From: Onchocerca volvulus
Lineage: Eukaryota; Nematoda; Chromadorea; Rhabditida; Onchocercidae
Assembly (NCBI GenBank): GCA_000499405.2
Contig: HG738138.1
Location: 6,756,888-6,820,887 of the forward strand
Reading direction: 5' to 3'
DNA: 64,000 bases
Positions within the stretch are counted from its first letter, which is position 1; each line of letters starts with the position of its first letter. This document shows positions 51,701 to 64,000 of this stretch, in pieces. The translations under genes were made by a program, and so were the position numbers. The notes below the pieces were generated by a model. The model did no database searches. It was not told the DNA's origin and saw only the letters and a list, made by a program, of their open reading frames with translations.

Positions 51701-54173
51701 ATAAATGCAACAGTGTATGCACGCGTTGTATTCGTTGCAATAGAAGTAAACTGCGCATCATGTGTAATTAAAGCTGCAGTTCCTTCAACTGGAATTTCAC
51801 CCCCAATATGGCTATTTACATCCTTGCCACATAATACTTCTTGTCCCAAATACCTAGTTTTGGTGCATCGATCTGTTGACTTGAACCAAGGTAGATTCTA
51901 GAAATGAATGAAGGAAATATTTATATTTATCAATTATATAAAAGGACAAAGTCAACGAAAAGGCAATATCAAATATTTCAAATGAAATATCATGGTAGGA
52001 TATTACTTCGCCTGCTCATAGTCTCGAGAAGGAAAGACGTTCCCGATGTTAAAAACCAAATTCTATTCACCTTATTAGTTTCACCTCTGAAACACAGTTC
52101 AATATTGTTCAAAAAAATCTTTTCCACCATTGCCATTGAATATACACAAATCGCACTTTGTGATGAAGGTATCGTTTCTTCCAAATTCCATCCCTTTACA
52201 AATACCCCATACAGAACATCATCTTCAACACTGAAAGAAAATAATAAAGAGTAAGTCCACTAAAATTTGCTGCGATATGAAAAAAGATGAACCAAACTGC
52301 GCCATTCCTTTCAGGATTCTTACACTGGAAACAATATAAATGTCAAGAACTGAAAAGGCATAAAATTTCTAAAGTACCGAACCTTATACCCAAAGATAAT
52401 GCCAAATCGTATCCTGGTTTCGATAAATATACATCCTGTATAAGATTGTAGAGTTCATTTCCGTGTGTACACTCAAGTGGAACTTCTGTATAGCTCCAAA
52501 AATGAGCATCACTAGTACAGACTCTAACCAATTTAGAAATGTAGGGCCAGGATCCTTGTGTTGTATCTCCTTTTGGCTGTCGCGTTACAAAGTAAGCAAA
52601 TTTACCACTTTGGAATCCACCAACATACTCAATTCTGAAATGCAGTACATTGATCATACTACGAATGCAATAGACATCGAAGGCATGAATAACTCACTTA
52701 TACGGTCCTCGAAACTTCCGTTCCAACTTGATTTCTGTACCTGTCCCAACTCCCTGCGCAGAAACATCAAAAAGACGATTTTGATCAAGTGACAAAGATG
52801 CAACTGCCGGAACATCATCACGAAATGGTCCGCCATTTTGTACAAAAGTTGAAGCTACATAAAGCACATCACCTAAAAGCGTTGAAGGATGCACTATATG
52901 TTTATAAAGCTCTGTCTGAAGATAATATTTTGGAAAATGTCAACATTTCAAAACTAGCAGTTTCAAAATGTATTTTGCTAAGAAGAAATGTCTATATGAT
53001 AAAATGTATGACAAATATATGATAAATTATTGAGATAATTACTTTGTATATTATCTTGGCTAGTAAAAGTTCCAACAAATATCACAGTTGATGAATTTTG
53101 ATCATTCGCAACAACATGTTGCTGAGATTCTTTGATTACATCTTTCTGATCAATATTATATAAATTGCGCCATCGACAGCGACCCTACAATTTCCAAGAA
53201 ACAAAGTGCAGCCAAAATTCGATCAAAATGTGAAGGAAAAGAGGAATTTTTTGATTTAAACAGTATGCAAACGCTTCCGATTCTGACAAACATTTTAGTG
53301 ATTGATTTCTTATTTTAATTATTATGTTTAACGTGAAAGGTAATAGCAAAAGCAAAGAAACAAGTAAGGAGAATTGGAAAAAACCTGGAAGAGGCTTGTA
53401 CATTCGATTAACTTCGAACTTCTTTCATAAACAGCCAAACCTTTCGTATAGGAATTTTCTGTTTTTCTCCGCACATTTGAAGACAAGCAAGAAGCTTTAT
53501 CTGAAAAGAGTTGTCGCATATTTCTATATTACTATCTATAATGTACGTGAACCACTTCACATTACTGAGAATATCCATTCGTCATAATTTATGTGCTGAT
53601 ATTAATCTGCTTATCTTTAAACAAAAATTAGTATTAAAGAATAATTTCTATTTGCAATTTGTTTCTAAAATATTGTAATATGTCATCAATACACTAAAAG
53701 AACTTTCTTAGAAAGCGGTAAATCTAAAATTGATTTACAAGATTCTATGTTGTTTCCAGTTAAGGCAACAAATCACTGTCTATAGCCCGACAATGATGCC
53801 ATTATATCTACGCTTTATATGACATAGGAAACGGACGATTATTCACAAAAGAAAGACTATTTATCGAAGTTTTCCATGTTTCATAAAATATGTATAACTT
53901 ATTGCTATTTTGACTATATCGACTATTCTTTCGAATTTCTTCTAAATCTAAACTAACATATCACTTCCAAAACATATTCAATAACTTGCACTGCTCTTCA
54001 ATCATTCAATCAATTGCAAATTAAACACAAAAATATACTTGGACATTCAACTGAGTCTTCTTCTGGACCAGTAGAAGTATGTACTTTAACACTAAGATCT
54101 GGATGGTTTAAATCGTAGAGATTGTTTACTCCACCAACATACAAACGACCTGTAGATGGATCGATGACCTAAA
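42795..54173 (-). CDS. plexin (A-type), semaphorin receptor; first exon(s) upstream not identified
   Basis: Plexins are single-pass receptors for semaphorins whose cytoplasmic GAP domain inactivates Rap/Ras-type GTPases during cell guidance. Some 25 to 30 exons read in order. Sema domain: [20 protein letters not shown] (54.1 kb), [14 protein letters not shown] (53.1), [13 protein letters not shown] (52.85), [11 protein letters not shown] (52.6), [10 protein letters not shown] (52.2), [11 protein letters not shown] (51.8). PSI domains: [15 protein letters not shown] (51.1), [14 protein letters not shown] (50.4), [17 protein letters not shown] (49.6). IPT repeats lie at about 49.4 to 47.05 kb. 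The transmembrane segment [20 protein letters not shown] is at 46.8-46.9 kb. The cytoplasmic part has [14 protein letters not shown] (46.65), the GAP arginine motif [12 protein letters not shown] (46.05), a Rho-binding insert (45.8-45.0), the second GAP half [16 protein letters not shown] (43.68) and a C-terminus ending at 42795. Both GAP arginines are kept. The signal peptide exon and part of the early sema domain were not located. A 26-A run at 45877-45902 is intronic. Confidence 0.95.
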
Positions 54174-57100
54174 ATTTTACATATTTAAATGACTTTCAAT
54201 CAAAAACGAACTGTTTTAGAAGAAACTTGTGCCACTTTTTTCTACTCAACTGATAAATTTTTCTATTTAACCAAGGTAACGTTAGTTCTTAGTTCACTAT
54301 TAAATCACTTTTTGCAATACAGTTTCCTATGAGAAAATTCTGCTCAGAATGAAAAGACACCATACAAAAGTGAAACTGGACAAATATTTAAAAAAATCAT
54401 CGATCTAAAAGATTAATTAGAAAGGGATACACCTAATTCAAGAGAATGTGTGACTAAAAATTTTTACAATTAATTTAGAACTGCTGTTCCGCATGTCATT
54501 CTAAATGATATATTTTTATCACCTGATTCACTTAATGACATATCGAAGACGTTACAATTAATCTTCATGATATCGAAAGTTACCAGCATTTCTCATTCTT
54601 CTTTCCTGACTACAGGAATCGAAACACATCTTTATTTGACATAGTTGCTATTACTGCTTGTTTGACTTGTCCAACTACATATATGATTTAGATTATTTCA
54701 ACAAGTCTTTCCTGTTTTTGATAATAAGCATTATACCTATTAAGCTGAGAAAAAGTTTTTTTTCTTTTTTTTTTTTTTATCGTGACTTCGATAATTTTGC
54801 AACTAATTTAATGTGAAAAATTTTTAACAACTTTTATCGGAATCAGCCCATATGCTTTGACGGATTTGTAGTTATCATGAAAAATAAATTGATGTAGAAC
54901 ATACTGCTTAAATACAACTTCTGCGAGAATTTTCGAAAAGAGTATGAAAACGAACCATTCTTTCGAACGGAAGATTTTCGCTGTAGGCATTTGGATTGAT
55001 AAATTCGGCAACAATGTCTTCTGAAGATGAGCTGGCGCTTACCAAACCGATTCTGTGGACTAATAATTGGAGAATCAACGGAATGGCAAGGAGACGAATC
55101 AACTTGCGAAAGATCAGTATCAGATGAGGAAGGTGCAAAATGTATTGCGATAACTGATGGCGCATCACATCTATTGTCACACTTCATTTCATATCAAAAT
55201 CAAAGCAACCAGACTAATAATTTCCGAGTGTTGACGAATGTCCAGTACCTCGCCCAAATTCCTTGGATTTCCGCTCAATATGCTTCCACTCCTTCTGTTG
55301 AATATCTAAGAAAAAGAAAGTTAAAGAGAAATGTAAAACAGTGTTTATGCATTAAACGCAAATGTCGCTATTAATTAGTAATAAGATACGAATCATAAAA
55401 AACTGGCATTAGTGTTTCAATAGCAAACTCGGAAACTGAATCTCCTGAATGAGTTGTCTATCTTTTCTATTGAATCAATGCAAGTTACTGTAAAGACCCA
55501 AAACTTCATATCTTTCAATCGATAGTTACCACCAGATTCTTTGCAAATCAGATCCTTGTGAATTAATAACATATCAATTTTTATTAATCCACACATCTTC
55601 TTAATTGTCTACGACAATAATTGTGGGCACTTTCGAATCAAAAAGATTGTTGTAAAACGAAATTCTTCGAAAGCGATACCGAATTTATTATGAAGAAAAA
55701 TGTACAACATAACTGCTATAAAGATGTCATTTTTTTTTTTTATTACAAGAAAAACAGCATGACCAATATCTCTCGCTTTCCTTGATAATATTAACTATGA
55801 AATTTCAGCACACATTTTAATTAAAAAACGTTTGTATTTCATCCATATTTCGCTAAAAAATTCCCATTGTCTGAATAAACTCTTGAAATGCTACAAATTG
55901 CAATCAATTCCCCTATACTCTTAAAATTAATTTGCACCAAGATACTAATTTAAAATTAATTCGAATCAAGATATTAACAAAAGATGTTTTTAACCAGAAA
56001 AAAAAAAAAAAGTCTACACAGAGCAATGAACTCTAACTTTCGAGGAAAAGTGACATAATTTGAGTTCATGGGCTTCAACCATCAAAATTGCGATGAAAAG
56101 TATCATTGTTTTTCTCATCTACGTGCACTCTTCAAAGTAGCTACCACTAAAAAAAGCTACCCAAATATATCAGCCAATGAGTCAAGCAATCTACCGCTGC
56201 ACATTTGCGACTAAAAATCAGATGATTCTATCAAAAGTTTTTAATGAGAAGTTTTTTGGTAGTTTTTAACGGTTTTTAAACCATTTAAAAAAGATTTAAT
56301 ATACAATGAGAACTTAAAAGGAATAATTTAACAAATAATAAGCCTTCGAATCAATGTGGTGCTAAAACAATTACTTTAGTAATTTTGAAAGTTATAAAGT
56401 GTTTGATGTCTCGATTTGAAGAATCTAATAATTAGAAATGTAGTAACAATTACAGTTCTGAATTATTTTTAAGCGTTAATGTGTACCAAGAGTTCGATCC
56501 ATGTCACTGCACCACGTTCTAAAAAGAACTTCGCCACTGTTACAACTAATTTCCTATACCTTTGCGGTAACTGGTTTTCACTTCTGAATATGCTGAATTT
56601 GGAGCAATGAAAATTTTATGTTGATGGAAGAATAAACCTCCAAAAATGTATATATGCAGTTAGGAAAAGAAATGTGATTGGCAGTAATAATTACGAAAAG
56701 ATGAAGTGCTGTAGGGAGAGGGAAAAACTGATAAGCATGCTTTGTGGAGGAAGACTGGGGAAGGAACGACATCTGCTAACCAAATTTGAGCGACACTAGA
56801 GAGCTTTTACTAGCTTCCGATGTGAGTCTCGACTTAGCTATTCAGTGAGACGATTGAGGAACACAAAACTGCTAATGATATAAAATGAGCAAACTGAAGA
56901 TGCGATACAGCTTGTTAAAGCAAATGTACAATCAGCCGTATATCCATCACGGAGATGCAGCCTCATTTGCTCCATATTTAACAATTTAGTTAAACTTTTT
57001 TTAGCAATGAACAAATTCCAACTGGAAGCACTTTTTGGAATCGTTAACGATTTCAGAAAATTTCTCTATCCTCCCTTTTTGCAGTACTGAATTACAAAAA

Positions 57101-59598
57101 AAGGAAATTTTCATCTATGTTGCATGCGCACGCTAATTGCATTCTCACACTGCATCACATAAAGCTTTGGAAACATTCCTAGCTAAAGAAGCAATTAGTG
57201 TACGCAAAGGAAACTACGAGAATGTTGGTTATACGCATAAAAGAAAACAAATAGATGAAAGTTTGTTATCGAACTTGTGATTTATAAGAGAACTTAAAGG
57301 ATTATGATAACCAGCATGATCGTATCTTTGTTAATATGTAATTCATTGCTCAATATTTCAGTCCAACTGCAAAAAAGTCTCACACGAATGCGCCGTTGAA
57401 ACCGACACAGCATCTAAATACCAGTCTTTTATTACTACATACATTGTGGCCACCATAAACTACTCAGCGTTGCAGAGAAAACCATGAATTCGAGGAAAAA
57501 AAAAGAAAAAATTCAAAATGAACTTTTCAAAGTCAAATTCAGTCGTTTGTTCAATCACAGTTCAAAAAATTTCGAAAGGAACGAATGTATTTTTTAATAC
57601 CAATAATATCAAATACCACGACAAAGTCGCTATGAAGACAAAGTCAGATTCTTCCGAGCTGCTCATGCTAGGAAATCCAGAATGTTGCAAAATTTGTATA
57701 TACGTCAATTGTTCTTCAAAAATTTCTGGCTAGAAATTAAATACTATTTCATTCCTTGACTAAAAATAACTGCCAATTTTAATATATAATACAATATGGA
57801 AATTCATAGTAAAAGAACAGGAGTCGAATGACAACTCTCCCAGCTTTGTCAAATTCGTTACGTGAATATTAACTTAATTCCATCAATTTTGAAAGTTGCT
57901 TTTCTACTTTTCAGTTGTAGTAAAATAATTTTTTCACATACAGTCTTAAGTAAAATCATCAGAAAAATGCTCAAGTTAATAAAACAAAAATTATTTGGGT
58001 TTAAATTAGCGATAAAAAGATTTTAAAAAAATCCATTCAACAAGAGTTGCAAATAAACATAAGCGATGAACTGTCTAAGGAGAGAAAAAAACAGATGAGA
58101 AAATGCATTTGGGAAGAGTACATGTAAGTAGACTTATTTAACTTCTGACCAATTATAGATGATGATGGAACCAACTGAACGCATTAATAATAGCCACTGC
58201 TTTTGTCTTTGCTATGAAGTTTTGCGGAGCAGTTGTGTAACAAATCATTCTCCGCTGCTCTCATTATAAGTCCCGAAGAAATAAGCAGAACATACAAGCC
58301 ATAAAATCTTTTTTAAATCTTCATATGTAATCAACCTACAAGAATACATCTCTCTGCAGAGACTACGTTTTGTTAATACTGTTCAAAACCTTTCAGGAAT
58401 ACAATAATTCTATTCGCCGCAATGGAAAGGCTTATGCAAAACAAATTCTGATTTAATCACATTGATGATCAGCACCGATAATGTTGCTTCTATCCAAAAT
58501 CATTCGAAAATACATAGCAGCAATTCAATTTCCACAATAATTGCTATAAACAAGAAACAAATTTCGTTTTTGCCCCACCTGATAGTTTTCACAAGGATAA
58601 TTGCCAAAATCCGAATACTTATTCATTAAAAGTCCTCAATTTTTTCGACTCTTGGAATAAAAAAACGATAGATTAATCTATCGATTTCATACATATCGCA
58701 TGCCAATTTATATGAGTCAAAGTCTAGTCCCTATAACAATCGTCTTTCCGTAGGTTGAAATGGTTTGGAAGCAATGAGATTTGAATTAAAGTTCAATCTG
58801 AACAAGAGTACGGTCCTCAGTTGCTGGTTACCCCACACAGAGAACAAATTATTTTAGGGAAAATCTGATATCGAATGCTGAAAAGTGAGGCACAATATAT
58901 ACGTAACCTCCGAGAACAGTCCAAATGAAATCGATGAACATATCAATGGAGACGAAATAAGGATGAGTGTGATTTGCACTTGACATTTGTGCTTATTAAT
59001 CGCAGTGCACTGTTATGACGATGACTGATATACACATATATACATGCATGCACACACATAGCATAATTTTTATAAGAAAAATAATTGCTGTAGTTGAGGC
59101 ACACTATTATACTAGTTATCACTAATACCAAAATCATTTCAATATTTTGTTTGCTAGAATGCGAAAGCACTATCAAAAGCTTAGCTCATTTCATGGTAAT
59201 GAAATATAGTGATGCATTAAATGAAAATGTGGAACTTATCTATAAAAGTGTGCATTCCGACTTTAACATAAGTCTTATGTGATTTAACATGAATGTCGTA
59301 ATGGGATGACACAATTCGACGATGCCATTGGCCCTGTTATTATGATACACGTCGGGAAAATCCGAAAGATAAAATTATACGTATATAGAAATATCTAAAG
59401 GTCAAGCGGCACGACATAGTTTCAAAAGGACCGATAAGCCGATAAACATATTTATCGCCAGAACGCTCCGATTCATAAATAAACAAAGTGAGGCCGATCA
59501 ATCATAAGGCGATGTGTTGGAGATCAGGTAGGTGAGAGGAATGCCGAAAAGATTTAAAGGTTAGGATTTTAGAGCTAGAGTTAGTCAGTTCTTACACC

Positions 59599-59657
59599 GA
59601 CACAGCAGTAGCAACAGTTCGGAGTTCAAAGTGACACAGCAGTGGCAACAATTCAGT
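59599..59657. repeat. short direct repeat, two copies 34 bp apart
   Basis: gacacagcagtagcaacagttc (first 20 bases: gacacagcagtagcaacagt) at about 59599-59620 recurs as gacacagcagtggcaacaat at 59633-59652 with two changes. Confidence 0.7.
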
Positions 59658-60189
59658 TGAGTATTATTCTCTTATGAGTAACAAAGGGAAGAATAACCCA
59701 GTGATCAATTTGCTTGAATATTCTTTGATAACTGTTTGTTACGAAGAATCACTGTTCCTTCAATCAGTAAAACTTTCTTCAGACAGGTATCGTCTTTTTT
59801 ACAACATAATAACCTTTCCCGACAATATATTGGTTCATCTACCAAAAGCATACAGCTGCAAATAGTCCCCAAATGGAATAACAAAAAGAGAGATACTCTC
59901 GACTTAATGATTTTAGACAATCACAACTGAAATATAGGAAGATAGATTGATGGTAATAGACGATGAAGCTGAAGAGCTTCCTGATATTCCAGTTTCATCC
60001 AACATATAGCTAAACAATTATTATAAATTTAATACCACAAAACAAAGAACATTTAGAATATTCATAATTACCATGACTGTTTTTTACAATATCAGTGACT
60101 AGAAAAGATCCAAATTCAAACAACAATAAATCAGGCGAATCCGAAGAGTTTCAACAAAATGATTGTTTAAAAGAGGAAGATTTGAATAA

Positions 60190-60265
60190 TAAATAAAGTA
60201 AAATGAAACAAATTAATAAAATGAAATTAATAAAATAAAAAATAAAATAAATAGAATAGAATAAG
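60190..60265. repeat. (AATAA)-type simple A/T-rich repeat
   Basis: A run of variants of aaataaa, taataaaat and aatagaat without intervening G/C-rich sequence. Low-complexity DNA. Confidence 0.75.
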
Positions 60266-60844
60266 AAATTGTTTAATGATGAAATACTTGGCAAAAGGTA
60301 AATAATTTCGCCGAAACAGGGAGGAGACTATGAATTGAAACGAAAATATCATTCGTCACTTATTCAGGCCTGTTTAGCCAAAGTAACGGAATTTGGGCGA
60401 AAAAACTTATAAACTCACATACCTTTTCACCTTTTACAATTAAAGCTAACATCAGAATGGCAAGTTGTGTCACAATTCTTTTCCTTACTTTGTCTCATGT
60501 TTCCAACGAATAAAACAAAAGCTATCAAAAGTGACATTCAAAAATGGCTTCCATTTCAGGACGAAAATTTACAAGATTGATAACACCTGCATCTACATGA
60601 ATGTCAACGGATGAGACGATGACGAGACAAAATGTTGATATTTCGGAAAAATTACATTTAAAGAGAAATCAGTTCAAGGATGGTTCGATCAATGACGTTC
60701 GCCCGTGATACATCGCTACGATTACTACAGACGCTGTCGGTCAATGAGGTGAGGAATCAGCGAGGGGAAGAATAACGATGATAGATATGCTACCCAATGC
60801 TAAACAGACAATAGTCACACCGTACAATATGCGTGTAATGTAAT

Positions 60845-60920
60845 CTACATATATGCAGACATACACACATACATACAGATACACACATACACACATACAC
60901 ATACATATATATATATACTC
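60845..60920. repeat. microsatellite (ACAT/ACACAT, then AT)
   Basis: Alternating acacat, acatacat and tatata units fill the stretch, ending in tatatatatata. Compound microsatellite. Confidence 0.9.
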
Positions 60921-61754
60921 TATTAATGAATCAATAACAGAGGTTACACATAGACGGACAATGAATAAATGGGTCGGTAGATGAGTGGACAGACGGGATA
61001 TGTTATCAGTCAGCTGGAGAACTAATTAGTTGATGACATCCGGGGTGGATCGAGTCGGATCGGATGGGATCGGACGGTGCAGTCATTGTAGTGAGAGATA
61101 ATTAGCAGCGATCGAATGGTGCCGCATGGGAATAAAGCTTTGAAAGAGCTGCTTAGATTAGCGGGAAGGAGTGAATGAATGTTTCATTCTTCGTACTTCA
61201 TGATGCAAATCATTGTCTGCAACTCGGAGGGCTAATTGTGGCTGAACTAACGTGATCGAAAAGTGCTGTTGAGGTGCTGCTTTTGACAAGACTGCAAAGT
61301 GGCTTGTGACACTTCACTGACACGGTTCTGTGTATCAAAATGAATAATTGGAACAAAGAGTCGAATTCTAGAAAGGTACCGAATCCATCAACCCAATTAC
61401 TTCAGGAAGGCGGGAAACGAAGCATGAAAGATGGATTGATCAGAACATTATATATAGAAGAAAAGTTGAATAATATCTCTAGGAGTAAATCATTAGCAAT
61501 GATTGAATGCTAGCAAGGAGAATTTCCGTTTAGATTGATTTTATGGCCAATGTTGTTTGCATGTGATAAAAGCATCAATAGGCTCATAAAAACTGCTAAG
61601 AAGCCACGAATTTATGGAAGTGCTTAAAAAGATAATTCATGTTGATGGCACAGGAATAGATTTCGATAACTGACAGAATAGCAATTGGTTCATGTGCTTT
61701 GCGCTTGTTAAAAGCCTACCCCAACCTACTATCTAACTTCAATCATAGTAGAGG

Positions 61755-61795
61755 GAATGAATCTAATGAATGCGTTGCGTTCATTAGATTCATTC
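61755..61795. repeat. perfect inverted repeat, 16-bp arms, 9-nt loop
   Basis: Left arm gaatgaatctaatgaa (61755-61770) and right arm ttcattagattcattc (61780-61795) are exact reverse complements around tgcgttgcg. It lies in non-coding DNA well upstream of plexin. Confidence 0.92.
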
Positions 61796-62748
61796 TCCTT
61801 ACTTTCTGATTAATAGCCGGAAAGAGAAATTAAAGAATAAGAAAAATCGCTCCTGTTCATTCAGAAACTGTTTAATCGGAAGCTTTTAATCAAAGGCTTC
61901 ATAATGTCAAAAATCTGGAATTTAGATAACTCTTCCAGTGCATACGTTATTGTTGCGGAAGACAAATAACAAATTTTATTGTGAGGCTTCCTATACTTGT
62001 AAAGTCATTGGCGGATGATTGCAAAAGTTTATTCAAGTTTGGAAAGTTCATCTTCTGAGCTGGAGGAAGTGTACAACTAACCTGAAAATTACAAATCAAT
62101 TAGCTCAAAAAAAAAAATAAATTTACTGTCTGTCACTTTCTTCAAATTCTTAGCTCACGTTTCTAGAAGTATCTTTTTTTTTGTATATATCCCTTCCCGC
62201 TTTTCGATCTGGTGAAAGCTAAAAAATACAAAATTCTACAAATAAGCAAAATGATTTTAAAAGTCACATTCTACAAGAGATGTAGAAAACAGCGCTAAAT
62301 ATTGGCTTGTCACATATTTTCAGTAAATGTGCAGAGCTATATAATTCAGTTAAACGACACCCTACTAACACAGTATTAATCCAGTTTTTTAAATTTCTTT
62401 AAGCAAATCATATTAATATCATCTCGCATCATTGAAGCGATGCATTTTTCTAGCCCTTGAAAGCGAAACTTTAGGAAACATGTAATCAGGTTTTCGTCGG
62501 AATATTGATTGTCATTTAAATACGAATTATAGGCTTCTTATTTGTCATTTTAATACAGAACATATTGTAGTCTCTAGAAATAATTTGTAAATTTTGTGCG
62601 GGAATTATAAGCTCCATGATGGCACAACTGACAGCAACAATTTATCTTTCTCTCTTAATTTTGTGCTAGATTTAGGCTCGAAACATATTGAAGGTGCATT
62701 GACATTGAATAAATAAGTTTGAAGTGAGTTCACTGCGTTAGTTTTTAG

Positions 62749-62900
62749 TTGTATCATCAACCGGAAAGGTATCCCGGATTAATAACAGACGAAAAAACTT
62801 TTGTTCTCGCGGACAACTTGCGATTTGAAAAGCCGAGAAAAGTGAAAATGATTTGGCTATTTAATCATTGTGATTTTTTTCCTATTCTATCGTTTCCTCA
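62749..62900 (+). pseudogene. possible BEL/Pao protease-region fragment
   Basis: The plus-strand frame reads YHQPERYPGLITDEKTF, then LADNLRFEKPRKVKMIWLF. A KPRKVxMLxGxDYFF-like phrase is reminiscent of the aspartic-protease end of BEL/Pao polyproteins. There is no ATG at the frame's left end. The similarity is short and from memory only; it could be chance. Confidence 0.2.
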
Positions 62901-64000
62901 TTGTTTTTACTTTTGGTATAAGTATATTTGTATTATCAGTCAAATGATGTGTGGTTATTCTTCCTACCAATCCATAATACATATCGCCGTATTCCACACT
63001 TTCGTAAATTGTAAAAAGATGCTTCATTCGAAGTCCAATCAAATCGAATTTTCAGAATTTCGGGTTGCATTTATCCTTTAATGTTTTCTGTTTTCTTAAA
63101 TTGTTACATCAACATCATTTCTAAAGAAGGATGAAAAAGTGATTACCACTCTCTAGAATCTAACTTCGAGACTTCATTTATAAAAGCAAATATTTGAATT
63201 AAGAGAAATGAATGTCTGAATGATTCAATCTGGAGGATTTGTTAGTTAAAGATTCTTGTCATAACCATTTTTATAAACCATAATTTCATTTTATGCTTTA
63301 AAAGTGACAGTGCATATCATATTCGAAGTCCATTTGAAACTGATGTGACTAACAGCTATTGACAGCATGAAAAAAATTTATCAGTTTTTCTTTTTGATTA
63401 GACATTAAATTTTTTGCCAGAAAAGAAATGATTTCGAAAGGAAAACTTTTGAAGTTACAAGAAAAGTATTACTAACATCAACCGCTACATCACACATGAA
63501 ATGTATTTCAATGCAATTAGTTTCACGTACATGAGACATCAACGAATGGATGATGATTGAATTTAAACTCCCGTCAAAGAAGCAAAATACTTTTTTCGGA
63601 TGCTCAAGGTATTAACTACCAAGATAAAAATGGATTTGTAAGAATTATCGGAAAGGAGAAATGAAAGCTATGGATGGTAAGAAAGAAGAGTCAAAACTAG
63701 CTACCTATTGGTAGAATTCAAATGAAGTAGGAATGCATGGTCATAATTACCGATGAAGATTAGTAAGACCGTTCCAACTTTTAAAGAACAATTTTGATTC
63801 TAAATTTATTGAAACATATCAAGAATTTAAATGTTTCTAATTATCATAAACTTACCCATATATTAAAAAGTAAACTTAAAAACTATTCAAATAAAAGTTG
63901 ATAAATGAATGGCATAGGATTGTGGCAGAATTGTAGTTAAACATAAAGTCAATCAAAAATGTCGATCACTTCAAAGTAGTTATGAATATGATCTTGAGCT

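Larger units (their letters stand above)
54174..64000. other. long mostly non-coding region upstream of plexin
   Basis: It should contain the plexin first exon(s), a large first intron and the promoter. No exon can be proven; a candidate leader-like exon near 60422-60480 minus is described as a finding. The region around 60600-61300 is noticeably less AT-rich than its surroundings. Microsatellites are at 60845-60920 and 60190-60260, and a perfect hairpin is at 61755-61795. A minus-strand stretch around 54950-55340 has protein-like serine-rich frames that I could not connect to plexin or any family. Confidence 0.45.

Noticed and set aside
57518..57733. Plus-strand 71-codon open frame with several cysteines.
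   Set aside because: No signal peptide, no splice support, and composition expected for AT-rich non-coding DNA.
1..64000. CRISPR arrays, bacterial operons, prophage or endosymbiont insertion.
   Set aside because: No regularly spaced repeats and no long uninterrupted prokaryotic-style reading frames. The window is nuclear animal DNA throughout.
1..64000. tRNA, rRNA or spliced-leader RNA genes.
   Set aside because: No cloverleaf with matching A/B boxes, rRNA core motif or SL sequence was recognised by eye; a covariance-model scan would be needed to exclude tRNAs.

Overview
The window looks like nuclear DNA of a parasitic nematode, most likely a filarial (clade III) species. It is strongly AT-rich, its genes are split into many short exons by small introns with GT...TTTCAG-type junctions, and its proteins are recognisably metazoan. 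No single-exon bacterial-style operon is present. No database could be searched, so the organism is an inference from style and content. All genes were read by translating exons by eye and comparing them with remembered protein families.

Layout, left to right. (1) About 0.9-2.3 kb, minus strand: N-terminal two thirds of a Hedgehog-acyltransferase-like MBOAT enzyme; its catalytic C-terminus was not found in the window. (2) About 2.4-10.3 kb: gene-poor DNA holding a decayed Ty3/gypsy LTR-retrotransposon (reverse transcriptase and integrase remnants, minus strand) whose body contains a direct duplication of about 0.6 kb, and one unidentified plus-strand open stretch. (3) 10.5-12.1 kb, minus: a divergent CAMLG/GET2-like tail-anchored-protein insertion factor. 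(4) 12.9-20.0 kb, minus: VPS16, a HOPS/CORVET core subunit, with a relic copy of one of its own exons in an intron. (5) 20.0-21.3 kb: intergenic region between divergent VPS16 and GIT, containing a diverged tandem repeat of about 140 bp. (6) 21.3-26.7 kb, plus: GIT-type ARF GTPase-activating protein, reconstructed in 17 exons (766 codons plus stop). (7) 28.8-32.9 kb, minus: a ZC3H12/KHNYN-type NYN-domain protein in which every catalytic aspartate I can align is replaced. (8) 36.0-37.2 kb, minus: LRRC20-like leucine-rich repeat protein, 4 exons, 176 residues. (9) 38.6-39.1 kb (perhaps to 40 kb), plus: decayed BEL/Pao retrotransposon Gag. (10) 42.8-54.2 kb, minus: a full plexin (sema, PSI, IPT, transmembrane, split RasGAP with a Rho-binding insert); its first exon(s) lie upstream. 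(11) 54.2-64 kb: long, mostly non-coding stretch upstream of plexin, with microsatellites, a locally GC-richer patch and a perfect hairpin.

The genes do not form a pathway. VPS16 (endolysosomal tethering), GIT (ARF/PAK/PIX signalling), CAMLG-like (ER membrane insertion), HHAT-like (ER lipidation of secreted proteins) and plexin (semaphorin receptor) are ordinary housekeeping or developmental genes. The most unusual coding observation is the apparent pseudonuclease NYN protein with its long acidic C-terminal tail. The most unusual structural ones are the VPS16 exon relic, the internal duplication in the gypsy relic and the two perfect 16-bp-arm hairpins.
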